The position numbers were made by a program, and so were the translations under genes. DNA of 29,545 nucleotides from JBEBVQ01 sp964636205 (lineage in GTDB: Bacteria > Bacteroidota > Bacteroidia > Chitinophagales > Chitinophagaceae): contig CAZWPF010000029.1 of the NCBI GenBank assembly GCA_964636205.1, positions 1 to 29,545 on the forward strand, in the 5' to 3' direction. Below the pieces are notes generated by a model. The model worked only from the letters and a program-made list of their open reading frames with translations. It was not told where the DNA came from and made no database searches. This document shows positions 8,764 to 17,051 of the stretch, one piece after another. Within the stretch, counting starts at the first letter, position 1, and each line of letters starts with the position of its first letter.

Positions 8764-9159
8764 GCTACATTTATCGAGATATAACCGGTAGAATTACATA
8801 CACCGTGGTAGTTTACGACCTCCTATGTGAATTTTATTTTCTTTACCACTGATGAGGCGGGTTACGCTATTCGCGCTTATCAAAACCGGGTATTGACTTT
8901 ACGACCGAAATACTTATAAATGGTCATAGATATTACCTGCAGATCATCATAGCTTATGTGTGATGGATCCGCCCGAGCTATTACATGTTTTCCGGTCGAT
9001 CTATGCCGGGTAGCATTACGTGTAAATTCTAAAGCGTGGATATCACACAAGTGATTTGATTTGAAAGCGACCTTACCACGAAGCGGTCAAACGCTTATAA
9101 CGCCAACGTTCAGGAAAACAGGCTGCATCTAAAAGTTCGTACACTGAGGCTTCTTATTT
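8764..9159. other. 396-base gap between convergent genes, no gene seen
   Basis: Stop codons interrupt all frames and I recognise no RNA gene. It holds only small dyads, for example ATCAC-acaa-GTGAT (9042-9055) and AAGCG-gtcaaa-CGCTT (9081-9096). None is followed by a T-run, so no intrinsic terminator can be assigned to either flanking gene. Confidence 0.5.
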
Positions 9160-9708
9160 TTAAAACACCTCTACAGAAAGATATTTTTGTAACCCCTTAT
9201 AACCCTTGCGCATCACTTGGTTATGGCTGGCGCGAAAAATGGGTTGCAATAAAAATGCCCAGTCGTTCATCCATTTCTTAGTCGTGCGTACCTGCCAATG
9301 GTATTCAATCCACACTGAATCATCCCCCACTTGCCCGAAAGTCCATTCCCCATAGCCCTCCAAGTCACCTGATGCCTGCGCTTCGATAGAACGCAAGTGC
9401 ACAACATTAAGAGTCGTCATGGTACAACGTAATTTATATCCTGCAAAGCCCCTCCAGGTAAAGGCCGCCACCGCCCCCTTGCCGTCTGGGTCACCACGGT
9501 CAAGCAACTGCACATCAACACCCCTCCACCAACTCGGCCAACCTTCTACATCCATTATCACTGGCCAGATCTTGTCGGCAGTAGTGGCAAACTGCCAGCG
9601 GGTTACAAAATAGTATTCTTTTGCGTTCAGAGTAAAAGCTTTTAATTGTATTAACAAACATAAAAAAAGCGGCCCTAGGAGGAACCGCTTTTTTATTATA
9701 GCCTTCAT
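9160..9708 (-). CDS. SRPBCC (START/polyketide-cyclase-like) family protein
   Basis: 182 residues from ATG 9708. From about residue 30 it reads as an SRPBCC ligand-binding domain: TADKIWPVIMDVEGWPSWW, then alternating strands (AVAAFTWRGFAGYKLRCTMT, GEWTFGQ, WIEYHWQVRT) and a C-terminal helix. Such proteins bind or transform hydrophobic small molecules; the ligand cannot be inferred. The first ~29 residues look like a signal peptide or membrane anchor (basic start, then FLLGPLFLCLLIQL, then LNA), which is unusual for the family. This stretch is encoded by a strong terminator hairpin (9663-9694), so the true start may be later; an in-frame TTG lies at 9657. It begins nine bases after the metalloprotease stop. 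Confidence 0.75.
   Translation of the reverse strand: MKAIIKKRFLLGPLFLCLLIQLKAFTLNAKEYYFVTRWQFATTADKIWPVIMDVEGWPSWWRGVDVQLLDRGDPDGKGAVAAFTWRGFAGYKLRCTMTTLNVVHLRSIEAQASGDLEGYGEWTFGQVGDDSVWIEYHWQVRTTKKWMNDWAFLLQPIFRASHNQVMRKGYKGLQKYLSVEVF
9663..9694. terminator. Intrinsic terminator, bidirectional-looking, inside the 5' end of the SRPBCC frame
   Basis: Perfect 10-bp arms AAAAAAGCGG / CCGCTTTTTT around a 12-base loop. Read on the minus strand the stem ends in seven T (9668-9662), 24 bases after the metalloprotease stop. The symmetry would also allow termination on the plus strand. It overlaps codons 5-16 of the downstream reading frame. Confidence 0.65.
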
Positions 9709-9717
9709 GAGGACGAA

Positions 9718-11205
9718 TTAGTTTTGAATAACCAGCTTTTCTACCAGCTGAACACCATTATTTCCAATGGCTTTTAAGAAGTAAACTCCCGCCGGCATAG
9801 ACTGAGTACTCAGTTCGAAATACTCTGCACCATTAAACGCGCTATAGCTTTGCTGTAAAACGGTCTGCCCGTTCATGTTGTACAAATAAATCTGATAATC
9901 ACCAGCTGTCATATCTCCGGTATATACCCGGATATTATTACCACCGCGAACAGGGTTAGGCGCCACACGGATGGTACCATCATTGTTAGCAACCACATCA
10001 GCAACATCCAATTTAACGTGTTCATCAGTAGCCAGGAAGGGGTGCGATTGACTAGTCAAGCCACAAACATTTCGACTGTTCATTGGAGTAACAGTTACCT
10101 TCAAACTTGCCCTGTCTCTGAAGTCAACACTCAAATCAAGCGATGTATCTGCAGTCACAGCTTCTTGATATACGGTCAAGAACACACTGTTGGTAGTAAT
10201 TTTTACATGATAAAATTCTGCGCCTGCAACCTTACGCCATATTACCTTCTTATAGTTTGCATAAAGATAGTCGCCGGGATAAATGATATCCGGCTGAGCC
10301 ATTGTCTGCCACTCATCAGGCTTGGTATAATTCCTCAATCCCGCTCTGCGCGGATCGTTATTGAGATTATAGCGCATGTAGGCAATCTGAGAAGGACTGA
10401 ATCTCGACATACATTTGTCGGGAGAATAGCTCATATAAAGAGAGCCATCCGGGGTCACCACTGCTCCTGTCGGATCAGTATGTGCCGGGTAATTATTACA
10501 GTCGTTCCAACGCTCAGAAATATAATCGGCATCGGTATCACAAAAGCCGTCTCCCGCTGAGGTACAGTTGGCCTGCGGACCGGTCCGAGCTACTCTTTCT
10601 TGATTACTTAAAGGAGGCGTGGTATTATTTTCCCAACCAACGAAGGTATGAGGCAATCCGAAGAAGTGTCCCAACTCATGTACTAAAGTAGTACTTGCAG
10701 GAGCGGAACATTTAATAGCGATTGCGACACCGTCTCTATAAGGACTGTAATAACCACATGCACCGGCTGGATCCGAAACGAAATAGACATTCACAGTGTT
10801 GGCAACATTATGATTTGCCATCATTGTAGACCCCGTAGAATTGTTATGCTCGTAATAAGCCGAATTATTGATATACCGAATCGGCCATTTAATATTGAAA
10901 TACATGTTGACAGGTGCATATCGCTCATTTAATTCGCAAAGCACCTGAAATAACTGATCAAGAGAATAATACCCTGTACTGTCGTTCCTACCTACTAAAT
11001 GTATGGTAAGAGGAATCGTATCAACCGACTCCGTAGTTCTTAAAACTGCCGGAGGTAATTGATTGAACTCATAAATTCGCTGTAATTCTTCAGCGGTGGT
11101 TACTGTAGCGCAACCGATCTGACTAACTTCTGAATTGTTTTCCTGAGCCATTGCCGAACCGGTGATAGCTGCCGCGAAAAACATTAAAGGAAAAAACTTC
11201 TTCAT
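9718..11205 (-). CDS. Secreted M43 (pappalysin-like) zinc metalloprotease with T9SS sorting domain
   Basis: 495 residues from ATG 11205; the six residues possible upstream (from 11223) would spoil the signal peptide. Signal peptide MKKFFPLMFFAAAITGSAMA. The metzincin zinc site HELGHFFGLPH is at 176-186 (three His plus the general-base Glu177). A Met-turn follows near residue 258 (SLYMSYSPDKCMSRFSPSQ), as in M43 proteases. Cysteines suggest disulfides, consistent with export. The last ~80 residues (VAPNPVRGG, LYNMNGQ, MPAGVYFLK, KLVIQN) form a type A C-terminal sorting domain, which directs the protein through the type IX secretion system. It is probably an extracellular or surface-attached protease. 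nadE ends 74 bases upstream, and a terminator follows its stop. Confidence 0.93.
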   Translation of the reverse strand: MKKFFPLMFFAAAITGSAMAQENNSEVSQIGCATVTTAEELQRIYEFNQLPPAVLRTTESVDTIPLTIHLVGRNDSTGYYSLDQLFQVLCELNERYAPVNMYFNIKWPIRYINNSAYYEHNNSTGSTMMANHNVANTVNVYFVSDPAGACGYYSPYRDGVAIAIKCSAPASTTLVHELGHFFGLPHTFVGWENNTTPPLSNQERVARTGPQANCTSAGDGFCDTDADYISERWNDCNNYPAHTDPTGAVVTPDGSLYMSYSPDKCMSRFSPSQIAYMRYNLNNDPRRAGLRNYTKPDEWQTMAQPDIIYPGDYLYANYKKVIWRKVAGAEFYHVKITTNSVFLTVYQEAVTADTSLDLSVDFRDRASLKVTVTPMNSRNVCGLTSQSHPFLATDEHVKLDVADVVANNDGTIRVAPNPVRGGNNIRVYTGDMTAGDYQIYLYNMNGQTVLQQSYSAFNGAEYFELSTQSMPAGVYFLKAIGNNGVQLVEKLVIQN

Positions 11206-11279
11206 AACCTGCAAATAACACAATTATCAGGAATCCCTAGATTAGACGCTAAGTTTTTGGGAAATAAATAACATTTCTG

Positions 11280-12950
11280 CTACCACAGGTATCTCCCTAC
11301 CACAGGGAGTCTCCGGCCAGATCCAAACGCTTTTGGTGAGACCCTCAATATGGGGCAAAATTGATTCCGTTTGTACTCATTTTTATTCACCATAGCCAAT
11401 ATTCTATTGACAACCGGCAGATCAAAACCTTTAGTTTCAATCTGCTGTGCACCCCGACATTTTTCGATATATTCGAATAAGATAGGATCCATTATTTCAT
11501 ATTCGGGCAAACTGTCACTGTCTTTCTGACCCGGCCGCAATTCTGCGCTGGGCGCCTTTGTAAGAATATTATCAGGTATTATGACTTGATTTCGGTTTAT
11601 ATGACGCGCCAACGCATATACCTGGGTTTTATACAAATCCCCAATCACACTCAATCCCCCCGCCATATCACCATATAAAGTACCATACCCGGTTGCCAAT
11701 TCGCTTTTATTCGATGTATTCAGCAAAATCGCTCCGAATTTATTGGCCCATGCCATCGCTATGGCACCTCTGATTCTCGATTGCAAATTCTCTTCTGTCA
11801 CATCCACGGGCAAGTCGCGGAAAGTGGGTTGGAGCGTGTCCAAATAACTCTGAAAAATAGCATCGATCCTGATTAACTCATAGGGATTCTTCAGATTCTC
11901 CGACAATTGCTTAGCATCTTCAACAGAATGAGAAGATGAATAGGGAGAAGGCATCAGAATTGCTTGCACGTTCTCTGCACCCAATGCCTCTGTAGCCAAT
12001 GCCAGCACAACCGCACTATCTATTCCACCGGAAGAAGCCACAACGGCTTTCCGAAATCCCATCTTGTTGAAATAATCCCGTATACCTACCAGTAATGCTT
12101 CATAAATCGATTCAATATTCCGAGACGCATCGTAGATAATCTCTTGTTCTTCGTTTCTTCGCCCCAATTGAAAATCGGAAACAGATTTTAATTCCAGATC
12201 AACCGATTTCAACGCTTCTTGAAAATATGGAAGTTGCATCACCACCTCCCCGGACGCGTCTACTACAACCGAACCTCCATCGAAAATTATATCTGTCTGT
12301 GCACCCACCGTATTGCAATAAACCAATGGAACACGGTACTGAGCCAGGTTTGCCATTATGATTGCGCCCCGCTCTTCTGATTGAAGATAGTCAAAAGGTG
12401 ATGCGCTTAAATTGATGATAAGATCAGGCTGCTGAGAAGCCAATCGCTCCATAGGTGAAAAGGGATACAAGGGATTGTCCTGCAAGTTCCAAATATCCTC
12501 ACAAATCGTCACAGCTATTTTGATACCGCGGAATTGGACAACCTCCCACTGATTCGCGGGTTCGAAATAACGGTATTCATCAAAAACATCGTATGTGGGC
12601 AATAAAGTCTTATGCACCACCGACTGAATTTTCCGGTCGGCGATGAAGTATGCGGCATTAAATAAATCCTTACCCTCGGGTTTAGGATTACGTGCGGGGG
12701 CACCCACCAAAATTGCAATACCCTCTGCTTCGTTACGTAACCTCTCGATAACCGCCAACGACTGATCAATAAAATCTGAGAACTCTAAGAAGTCTCTGGG
12801 AGGATAACCACAGACTGCCAATTCAGGAAAAACTATCAGATCACCACCCCCTTGTTTCGCTTCGCGCACAGCGCTTATCAACTTTTCGGCATTAGACTCA
12901 AAATTGCCGATATGATAATTTTGTTGCGCCAGAAATATTTTCACAATCAT
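11280..12950 (-). CDS. nadE: Glutamine-dependent NAD+ synthase
   Basis: 556 residues. The N-terminal nitrilase-type glutaminase domain carries the Glu-Lys-Cys triad: E43 (VFPELAVCGYPP), K114 (VVHKTLLPTYD) and C150 (VTICEDIWN). The C-terminal synthetase domain has the ATP pyrophosphatase P-loop SSGGIDS (306-312), the conserved NTSNKSELATGYGTLYGD stretch, and the complete C-terminus (SPKAFGSGRRLPVVGRYLW). It makes NAD+ from deamido-NAD+ using ATP and ammonia channelled from glutamine. Start set at ATG 12950; the TTG just before it adds only one residue. It lies 43 bases after the beta-barrel protein gene and is probably co-transcribed with it. All catalytic residues are present. Confidence 0.97.
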   Translation of the reverse strand: MIVKIFLAQQNYHIGNFESNAEKLISAVREAKQGGGDLIVFPELAVCGYPPRDFLEFSDFIDQSLAVIERLRNEAEGIAILVGAPARNPKPEGKDLFNAAYFIADRKIQSVVHKTLLPTYDVFDEYRYFEPANQWEVVQFRGIKIAVTICEDIWNLQDNPLYPFSPMERLASQQPDLIINLSASPFDYLQSEERGAIIMANLAQYRVPLVYCNTVGAQTDIIFDGGSVVVDASGEVVMQLPYFQEALKSVDLELKSVSDFQLGRRNEEQEIIYDASRNIESIYEALLVGIRDYFNKMGFRKAVVASSGGIDSAVVLALATEALGAENVQAILMPSPYSSSHSVEDAKQLSENLKNPYELIRIDAIFQSYLDTLQPTFRDLPVDVTEENLQSRIRGAIAMAWANKFGAILLNTSNKSELATGYGTLYGDMAGGLSVIGDLYKTQVYALARHINRNQVIIPDNILTKAPSAELRPGQKDSDSLPEYEIMDPILFEYIEKCRGAQQIETKGFDLPVVNRILAMVNKNEYKRNQFCPILRVSPKAFGSGRRLPVVGRYLW

Positions 12951-12993
12951 CAAATTTTATTGCCCCACGGACCAACTTCTCCCAGGCTATCAA

Positions 12994-13761
12994 TTAAAAA
13001 AACAGACCTACCCTCAATGCCAAATTATTCATTCTTGTATTTCCGTCACTGAAGGTGCCTTCATAAGGGAAACTAAACTTATCTGGTCTCACCGCATCGG
13101 GTAAAAATCCGTTGTTAAAGAAAATCCCCGTGTACAGGGCCATTTTACCGGAAATAGAATATTCAATACCGGCGCCTACATTTAATTGTAACATAATTGG
13201 TGCCATCGTGAGTGAGCCCACCATTTTTTCCTTTTCACCAGATACCTCTTGTTCTTGATTATCTGCATCTTGATAGATAACAGTATAATCGGCTTTCTTG
13301 CCAATGTTGAATCCTAGCGCTAAACCGATTTGTCCGAAAAACCTCATTTTACCCAATTCATCGGAACGAAGTTTTAATCCAAATGGTACTTCCAGATACT
13401 GGGCATGATACGTGAAATCGGTAGAGCGAACGGTACGTGGTGTACGTACGGAGTCTGTATTATTGGTCAGCAGGCTACCACCGGTTGTCGTCAGCTGGAA
13501 CCCTGTTGCAATCCCATAGTTTTCTGCAAAATAAATATCGGCTGCAAGTCCCCAGCTATAACCAACTTTGCTCCCATTTCCTTTGACGGTAAACTGTCCA
13601 TCATCACTCTTACCCGCTGTCGGTTGTAACCATGACAAATTAGGTGCGATATAAGCTCCGAAACGAACTTTTGAAGAAGAGCCGGATTGATAATCGTCCT
13701 GCGCCAAGGCTGAACTGACAGTTCCGGAAATGGCCAAAAGGCAAACCAAAATGCGTTTCAT
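12994..13761 (-). CDS. Outer-membrane beta-barrel protein (PorT-like)
   Basis: 255 residues from ATG 13761 (MKRILVCLLAISG); a TTG two codons upstream (13767) is less likely. The signal peptide ends near SALAQ|DD. The remainder alternates short amphipathic strands with turns (FGAYIAPNLSWLQP, YSWGLAADIYF, YLEVPFGLKLR, GKMRFFGQIGLALGF, LQLNVGAGIEYS) and ends in the aromatic LALRVGLFF, as outer-membrane barrels do. This is the porin/PorT-like group of Bacteroidota. PorT/SprT is a type IX secretion accessory protein, but this group is broad and the assignment is not certain. It diverges from gldB and precedes nadE. Confidence 0.82.
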   Translation of the reverse strand: MKRILVCLLAISGTVSSALAQDDYQSGSSSKVRFGAYIAPNLSWLQPTAGKSDDGQFTVKGNGSKVGYSWGLAADIYFAENYGIATGFQLTTTGGSLLTNNTDSVRTPRTVRSTDFTYHAQYLEVPFGLKLRSDELGKMRFFGQIGLALGFNIGKKADYTVIYQDADNQEQEVSGEKEKMVGSLTMAPIMLQLNVGAGIEYSISGKMALYTGIFFNNGFLPDAVRPDKFSFPYEGTFSDGNTRMNNLALRVGLFF

Positions 13762-13933
13762 AAACAAGTTATTTATTCAGTGGGTTAATTTATTTTAAGA
13801 TAATCCGCTATTGGAATCATTCTTTTAATAAGGCTCCAATAAGCCAATAAATCTATGCAATTCGAAAAAACATGCTAAAAATAATAATAAACAGAACCTT
13901 GATCAATCTATTTTAAAACCAATAGATAATGGA

Positions 13934-13946
13934 ATGGTTAAACCAT
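13934..13946. promoter_or_regulatory. Short palindrome, possible operator upstream of gldB
   Basis: ATGGTT-A-AACCAT is a 13-base palindrome centred 16 bases upstream of the gldB -7 element, roughly where a -33 region would be. It could be an operator for a dimeric regulator or chance. Confidence 0.3.
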
Positions 13947-13951
13947 AGTCC

Positions 13952-13973
13952 TTACTTTTGCAAACAAAAGTAA
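13952..13973. promoter_or_regulatory. Palindromic promoter core between gldB and the beta-barrel gene
   Basis: TTACTTTTG-CAAA-CAAAAGTAA is a perfect 9-bp inverted repeat. It contains an exact TAnnTTTG box on the plus strand (TACTTTTG, 13953-13960), pointing at gldB 25 bases away. The same box is present on the minus strand (13972-13965), pointing at the beta-barrel gene with a leader of about 200 bases. It may be a face-to-face promoter pair, an operator, or a hairpin at the gldB transcript start. Confidence 0.5.
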
Positions 13974-13985
13974 AAACCTCATCGC

Positions 13986-15047
13986 ATGTTACACAGTTTT
14001 TTAAAAGATTCTGCCGGTTTGGGCAAAATAATTTTAGGTGTCTTTTTGATAGGATTGGTGGGTTGTAACAGTGGCGACAAACAACCCGGAGTACCTGATA
14101 TTCCTGTAGAACTGACGGTCCATAGATTCGATCAGGCTGTGGCCGCTATCGATACTAATCGGCTGGCGGAGGACGTGGATGAGCTTTACAATAAGTATCC
14201 TGATTTTCTTCCCTTTTATGTAGCCCGCTTGCTCCCATTTGCGGTGAATGACCCGTCGATGGAGCCTTCACAACATATGCAGCAGGCCATTGGGTATTTA
14301 CTGACAGACAAAGATTACAGAGGAGTGTTTGATACACTTCAGGCTCATTTTCCTGATGTAGAACCGATCAATCAGGAACTGGTGAAGGGATTCAAATATT
14401 TAAAACACTACTTACCCGAATATGAAGTTCCTGAAGTCGTGTATTTCGCTTCGGGCTTAAATAGCTGGACCGCTATTACTTATGAGGATGATCGTAAGTT
14501 TTTGGGAATTGGTTTAGATATGTTCTTTGGGGAAAATTATCCTTTTTATGTTTCTGTGGGTGTACCTCAGTATATGACCCAGCGATTGCTGCCGGCTTCT
14601 ATTCCTGCGCATGCTTTCCGTGCAATTTATGAAGATTTGGTGCCGTTCACAGCAGAAGAAAAAACCTTGCTGGACATGATGATTCAGCGGGGAAAGGCGC
14701 AGTATTTCTTAAGCAAAGTAATTCCGTTTGTACCGGACACGATTCGCTTTGGCTATACAGGCGCGCAGCTTAAATGGTGTGAGGAAAACGAAGCAATGGT
14801 GTACAATTTCTTTATCCGTGAGAATCTCTTGTATGAAACCAATTGGCAAAAGACCTTACGTTATGTAAACGATGGACCTACCAGTACCGGTATGCCGATC
14901 GAAAGTCCGGGAAATATCGGAAGTTGGTTAGGCTATAGAATTGTATCAGACTATATGAAACGTCATCCTGAACTGAGTTTAGCAGAATTGTTGGTATTGG
15001 ATGACGGACAAAAAATATTGCAGGAGGCGAAGTATAAACCTAGATAG
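13986..15047 (+). CDS. gldB: Gliding motility lipoprotein GldB
   Basis: 353 residues. It begins with a lipoprotein signal: hydrophobic stretch then lipobox LVGC with Cys27 as the lipidated residue. The mature part matches the GldB family (VELTVHRFDQAVAAID near the start, YELYNKYPDFLPFYV-like segment, FLGIGLDMFFGENYPFY, and a C-terminal NIGSWLGYRIVSDYMKRHPE region resembling DUF2268/peptidase-like folds). GldB is needed for gliding and is associated with the type IX secretion/gliding machinery; many non-gliding Bacteroidota also carry it. Its usual partner gldC is not adjacent. The neighbouring T9SS-cargo metalloprotease fits this context. The gene ends only four bases from the convergent suf operon. 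Confidence 0.92.
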   Translation: MLHSFLKDSAGLGKIILGVFLIGLVGCNSGDKQPGVPDIPVELTVHRFDQAVAAIDTNRLAEDVDELYNKYPDFLPFYVARLLPFAVNDPSMEPSQHMQQAIGYLLTDKDYRGVFDTLQAHFPDVEPINQELVKGFKYLKHYLPEYEVPEVVYFASGLNSWTAITYEDDRKFLGIGLDMFFGENYPFYVSVGVPQYMTQRLLPASIPAHAFRAIYEDLVPFTAEEKTLLDMMIQRGKAQYFLSKVIPFVPDTIRFGYTGAQLKWCEENEAMVYNFFIRENLLYETNWQKTLRYVNDGPTSTGMPIESPGNIGSWLGYRIVSDYMKRHPELSLAELLVLDDGQKILQEAKYKPR

Positions 15048-15051
15048 CAGA

Positions 15052-15351
15052 TTACAGCCAGCCTAATTCCAGCTTGGCTTCTTCGGTCATCATTTCTTTA
15101 TTCCATGGCGGGTCGAAAGTGAGGTGTATATGTACATCTGTTACACCTTCTACTGCTTTAACCTTTGTTTCCGCATCGAATATAATATCACCGGCAACGG
15201 GGCAGGCAGGTGCTGTGAGCGTCATGGTCACATTCACTTTTCCACCTTCACTAATTTTAATTTCGTAAACCAAACCCAGGTCGACGATGTTAACCGGAAT
15301 CTCCGGATCATACACATTTCGTAGTGCATCTTCCACTTTATCTCTCAACAT
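15052..15351 (-). CDS. sufT: DUF59 / SufT-like Fe-S assembly factor
   Basis: 99 residues of the MIP18/DUF59 family: VYDPEIPVNIVDLGLVYEI at the start, the conserved LTAPACPVAG loop with the reactive Cys, and FDPPWNKEMMTEEAKLELGW at the end. Proteins of this kind help mature iron-sulfur proteins downstream of the SUF scaffold. It is the last gene of the suf operon, 12 bases after sufE. It lacks the longer N-terminal extension seen in some SufT proteins. The symbol is by context and family; the exact client role is unknown. Confidence 0.88.
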   Translation of the reverse strand: MLRDKVEDALRNVYDPEIPVNIVDLGLVYEIKISEGGKVNVTMTLTAPACPVAGDIIFDAETKVKAVEGVTDVHIHLTFDPPWNKEMMTEEAKLELGWL

Positions 15352-15363
15352 AAGCCAAGCTTT

Positions 15364-15801
15364 TTAACCCTTATTAGAATTTGTCTGCTGCAAATGCAAA
15401 GCCAAGGCATAGGCCTTAATTTGCTTCAGCATAGATAGCAATCCATTAGAGCGGGTGGGTGATAGATGGCTGGTCAAACCGATGGCATCTACAAAGTAAA
15501 TATCCTCGTCGATAATCTCTTTGGGAGGATGACCTGACAATACCCGCACGACCATACTGATCAATCCCTTTGTGATAAGCGCATCGCTATCGGCCGTAAA
15601 GTGCACTTCACCCTCTTTGAAATCTGCGTGCAACCAAACCTGCGATTGGCATCCTCTGATTAGGTGATCATCTGTTTTGTATTGATCCTCTATTAACGGG
15701 AGATCCTTTCCCAATTGGATGATGTATTCATACTTCTCCATCCAATCTGTGAACATGGAAAACTCCTCAATGATCTCGTCTTGTTTTTCCTTAATCGTCA
15801 T
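15364..15801 (-). CDS. sufE: Cysteine desulfuration protein SufE
   Basis: 145 residues, normal length for the family. The sulfur-accepting Cys51 lies in DHLIRGCQSQVWLHADF. Conserved surrounding features are KDLPLIEDQYKTDDH, DSDALITKGLISMVVRVLSG and the C-terminal helices (LSPTRSNGLLSMLKQIKAYA). SufE takes persulfide from SufS and passes it to SufB. It starts 14 bases after sufS and is followed at 12 bases by the DUF59 gene. All key residues are intact. Confidence 0.96.
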   Translation of the reverse strand: MTIKEKQDEIIEEFSMFTDWMEKYEYIIQLGKDLPLIEDQYKTDDHLIRGCQSQVWLHADFKEGEVHFTADSDALITKGLISMVVRVLSGHPPKEIIDEDIYFVDAIGLTSHLSPTRSNGLLSMLKQIKAYALALHLQQTNSNKG

Positions 15802-15815
15802 ATTGCTGTAATCGA

Positions 15816-17042
15816 TTAGCGCAAAAGATCCACTGCCTTTTTGGTTGCTGCTATCAGAATATCTACTTCTTCTTTGGTGCTATAAAGCGCGAACGAAGCA
15901 CGTATGGTGCCTGGAATCCCAAAGAAATCCATTATAGGCTGTGTACAATGGTGGCCCGTTCTCACTGCGACTCCTTGTTTGTCTAATAACTCTCCGGTAT
16001 CGAACGGATGTAATCCATCAATCAAAAAAGAGATTGCACCTGAGCGTTGCGGAGATTTTCCTATAAATCTCAAACCTTCAATTTCGCTCAATGCATTTAA
16101 TGCATAGTCCAACAATTGCTTTTCGGTCTCCGCAATACGCTGCAAACCGATGGCGGAAATATAATCCAATGCCGCAGCCAGTCCGATGGCTCCTGCCATA
16201 TCCGGAGTTCCTGCCTCAAACTTATAAGGCAGTTCGTTGTATTCGGTCTTCTCAAAACTTACGGTCTTGATCATATCGCCACCACCTTGCCACGGCGGCA
16301 TGTTATCCAGCATCTGTTCTTTCCCATAGAGGACCCCGATCCCTGTAGGACCATATACTTTATGTCCGGAGAAAACCAGAAAATCCGCATCCAGTTCTTG
16401 CACATCTACCGGCATGTGTTGCACGGCTTGAGCTGCATCTACCAATACCGGAATATTGCGAGCGTGTGCCTGAGCGATGATCTCCCGGATTGGATTAATG
16501 CTCCCTAGTGAATTAGAAACATAAGTTACTGCAACCAATTTAACCGTATCATCGAGTAAACCGGCGAATTTATCCATCTCCAGCACCCCCTTTTGATCCA
16601 TGGGAATCACCTTAAGGGTTGCGCCTTTCTCCATGCATACCATCTGCCAAGGAACGATATTGGAATGGTGCTCCATGGCGGAGATCAAGATACTGTCCCC
16701 CGCCTTCAACCGATCTCTACCAAATGAGGCAGCTACCAGATTGATGCCTTCGGTGGTACCTCTGGTGAAAATGATTTCATGTGAATGCTTTGCATTTAAA
16801 AAGGCGGCAACGGTTTGCCGGGCTCCTTCATAAGCTGCAGTGGCTTCCTGACTCAGAAAATGAACACCTCTATGGACATTACTATTATATTTTCGATAGT
16901 AATCGTCGATCGAATTTAAAACAGCTAAAGGCTTTTGGGTGGTTGCCGCATTATCCAGATATACCAGTTGTTTGCCGTACACTTTTGTATTCAGCAATGG
17001 GAAATCCTTTCTAATCTCTTCAATATTCAACAGCGGCTGCAT
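15816..17042 (-). CDS. sufS: Cysteine desulfurase SufS (group II)
   Basis: 408 residues, full length. PLP-binding Lys228 is in FSGHKVYGPTGIGVLYG, the PLP-stacking His125 is in SAMEHHSNIVPW, and the persulfide-carrying Cys366 is in AVRTGHHCTQP. VYLDNAATTQKP near the start and the RTGHHC context assign it to the SufS/CsdA type rather than IscS. It removes sulfur from L-cysteine to give alanine and an enzyme-bound persulfide for SufE. It starts nine bases after sufD in the operon. Confidence 0.97.
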   Translation of the reverse strand: MQPLLNIEEIRKDFPLLNTKVYGKQLVYLDNAATTQKPLAVLNSIDDYYRKYNSNVHRGVHFLSQEATAAYEGARQTVAAFLNAKHSHEIIFTRGTTEGINLVAASFGRDRLKAGDSILISAMEHHSNIVPWQMVCMEKGATLKVIPMDQKGVLEMDKFAGLLDDTVKLVAVTYVSNSLGSINPIREIIAQAHARNIPVLVDAAQAVQHMPVDVQELDADFLVFSGHKVYGPTGIGVLYGKEQMLDNMPPWQGGGDMIKTVSFEKTEYNELPYKFEAGTPDMAGAIGLAAALDYISAIGLQRIAETEKQLLDYALNALSEIEGLRFIGKSPQRSGAISFLIDGLHPFDTGELLDKQGVAVRTGHHCTQPIMDFFGIPGTIRASFALYSTKEEVDILIAATKKAVDLLR

Positions 17043-17051
17043 AGTTTATGA

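Noticed and set aside
8764..9159. Possible RNA gene or gene remnant in the convergent gap
   Set aside because: No tRNA-like cloverleaf, no long frame and only short chance-level dyads.
10018..10560. 180-codon plus-strand open frame
   Set aside because: Antisense to the metalloprotease, whose zinc site and sorting domain are clear; no family resemblance.
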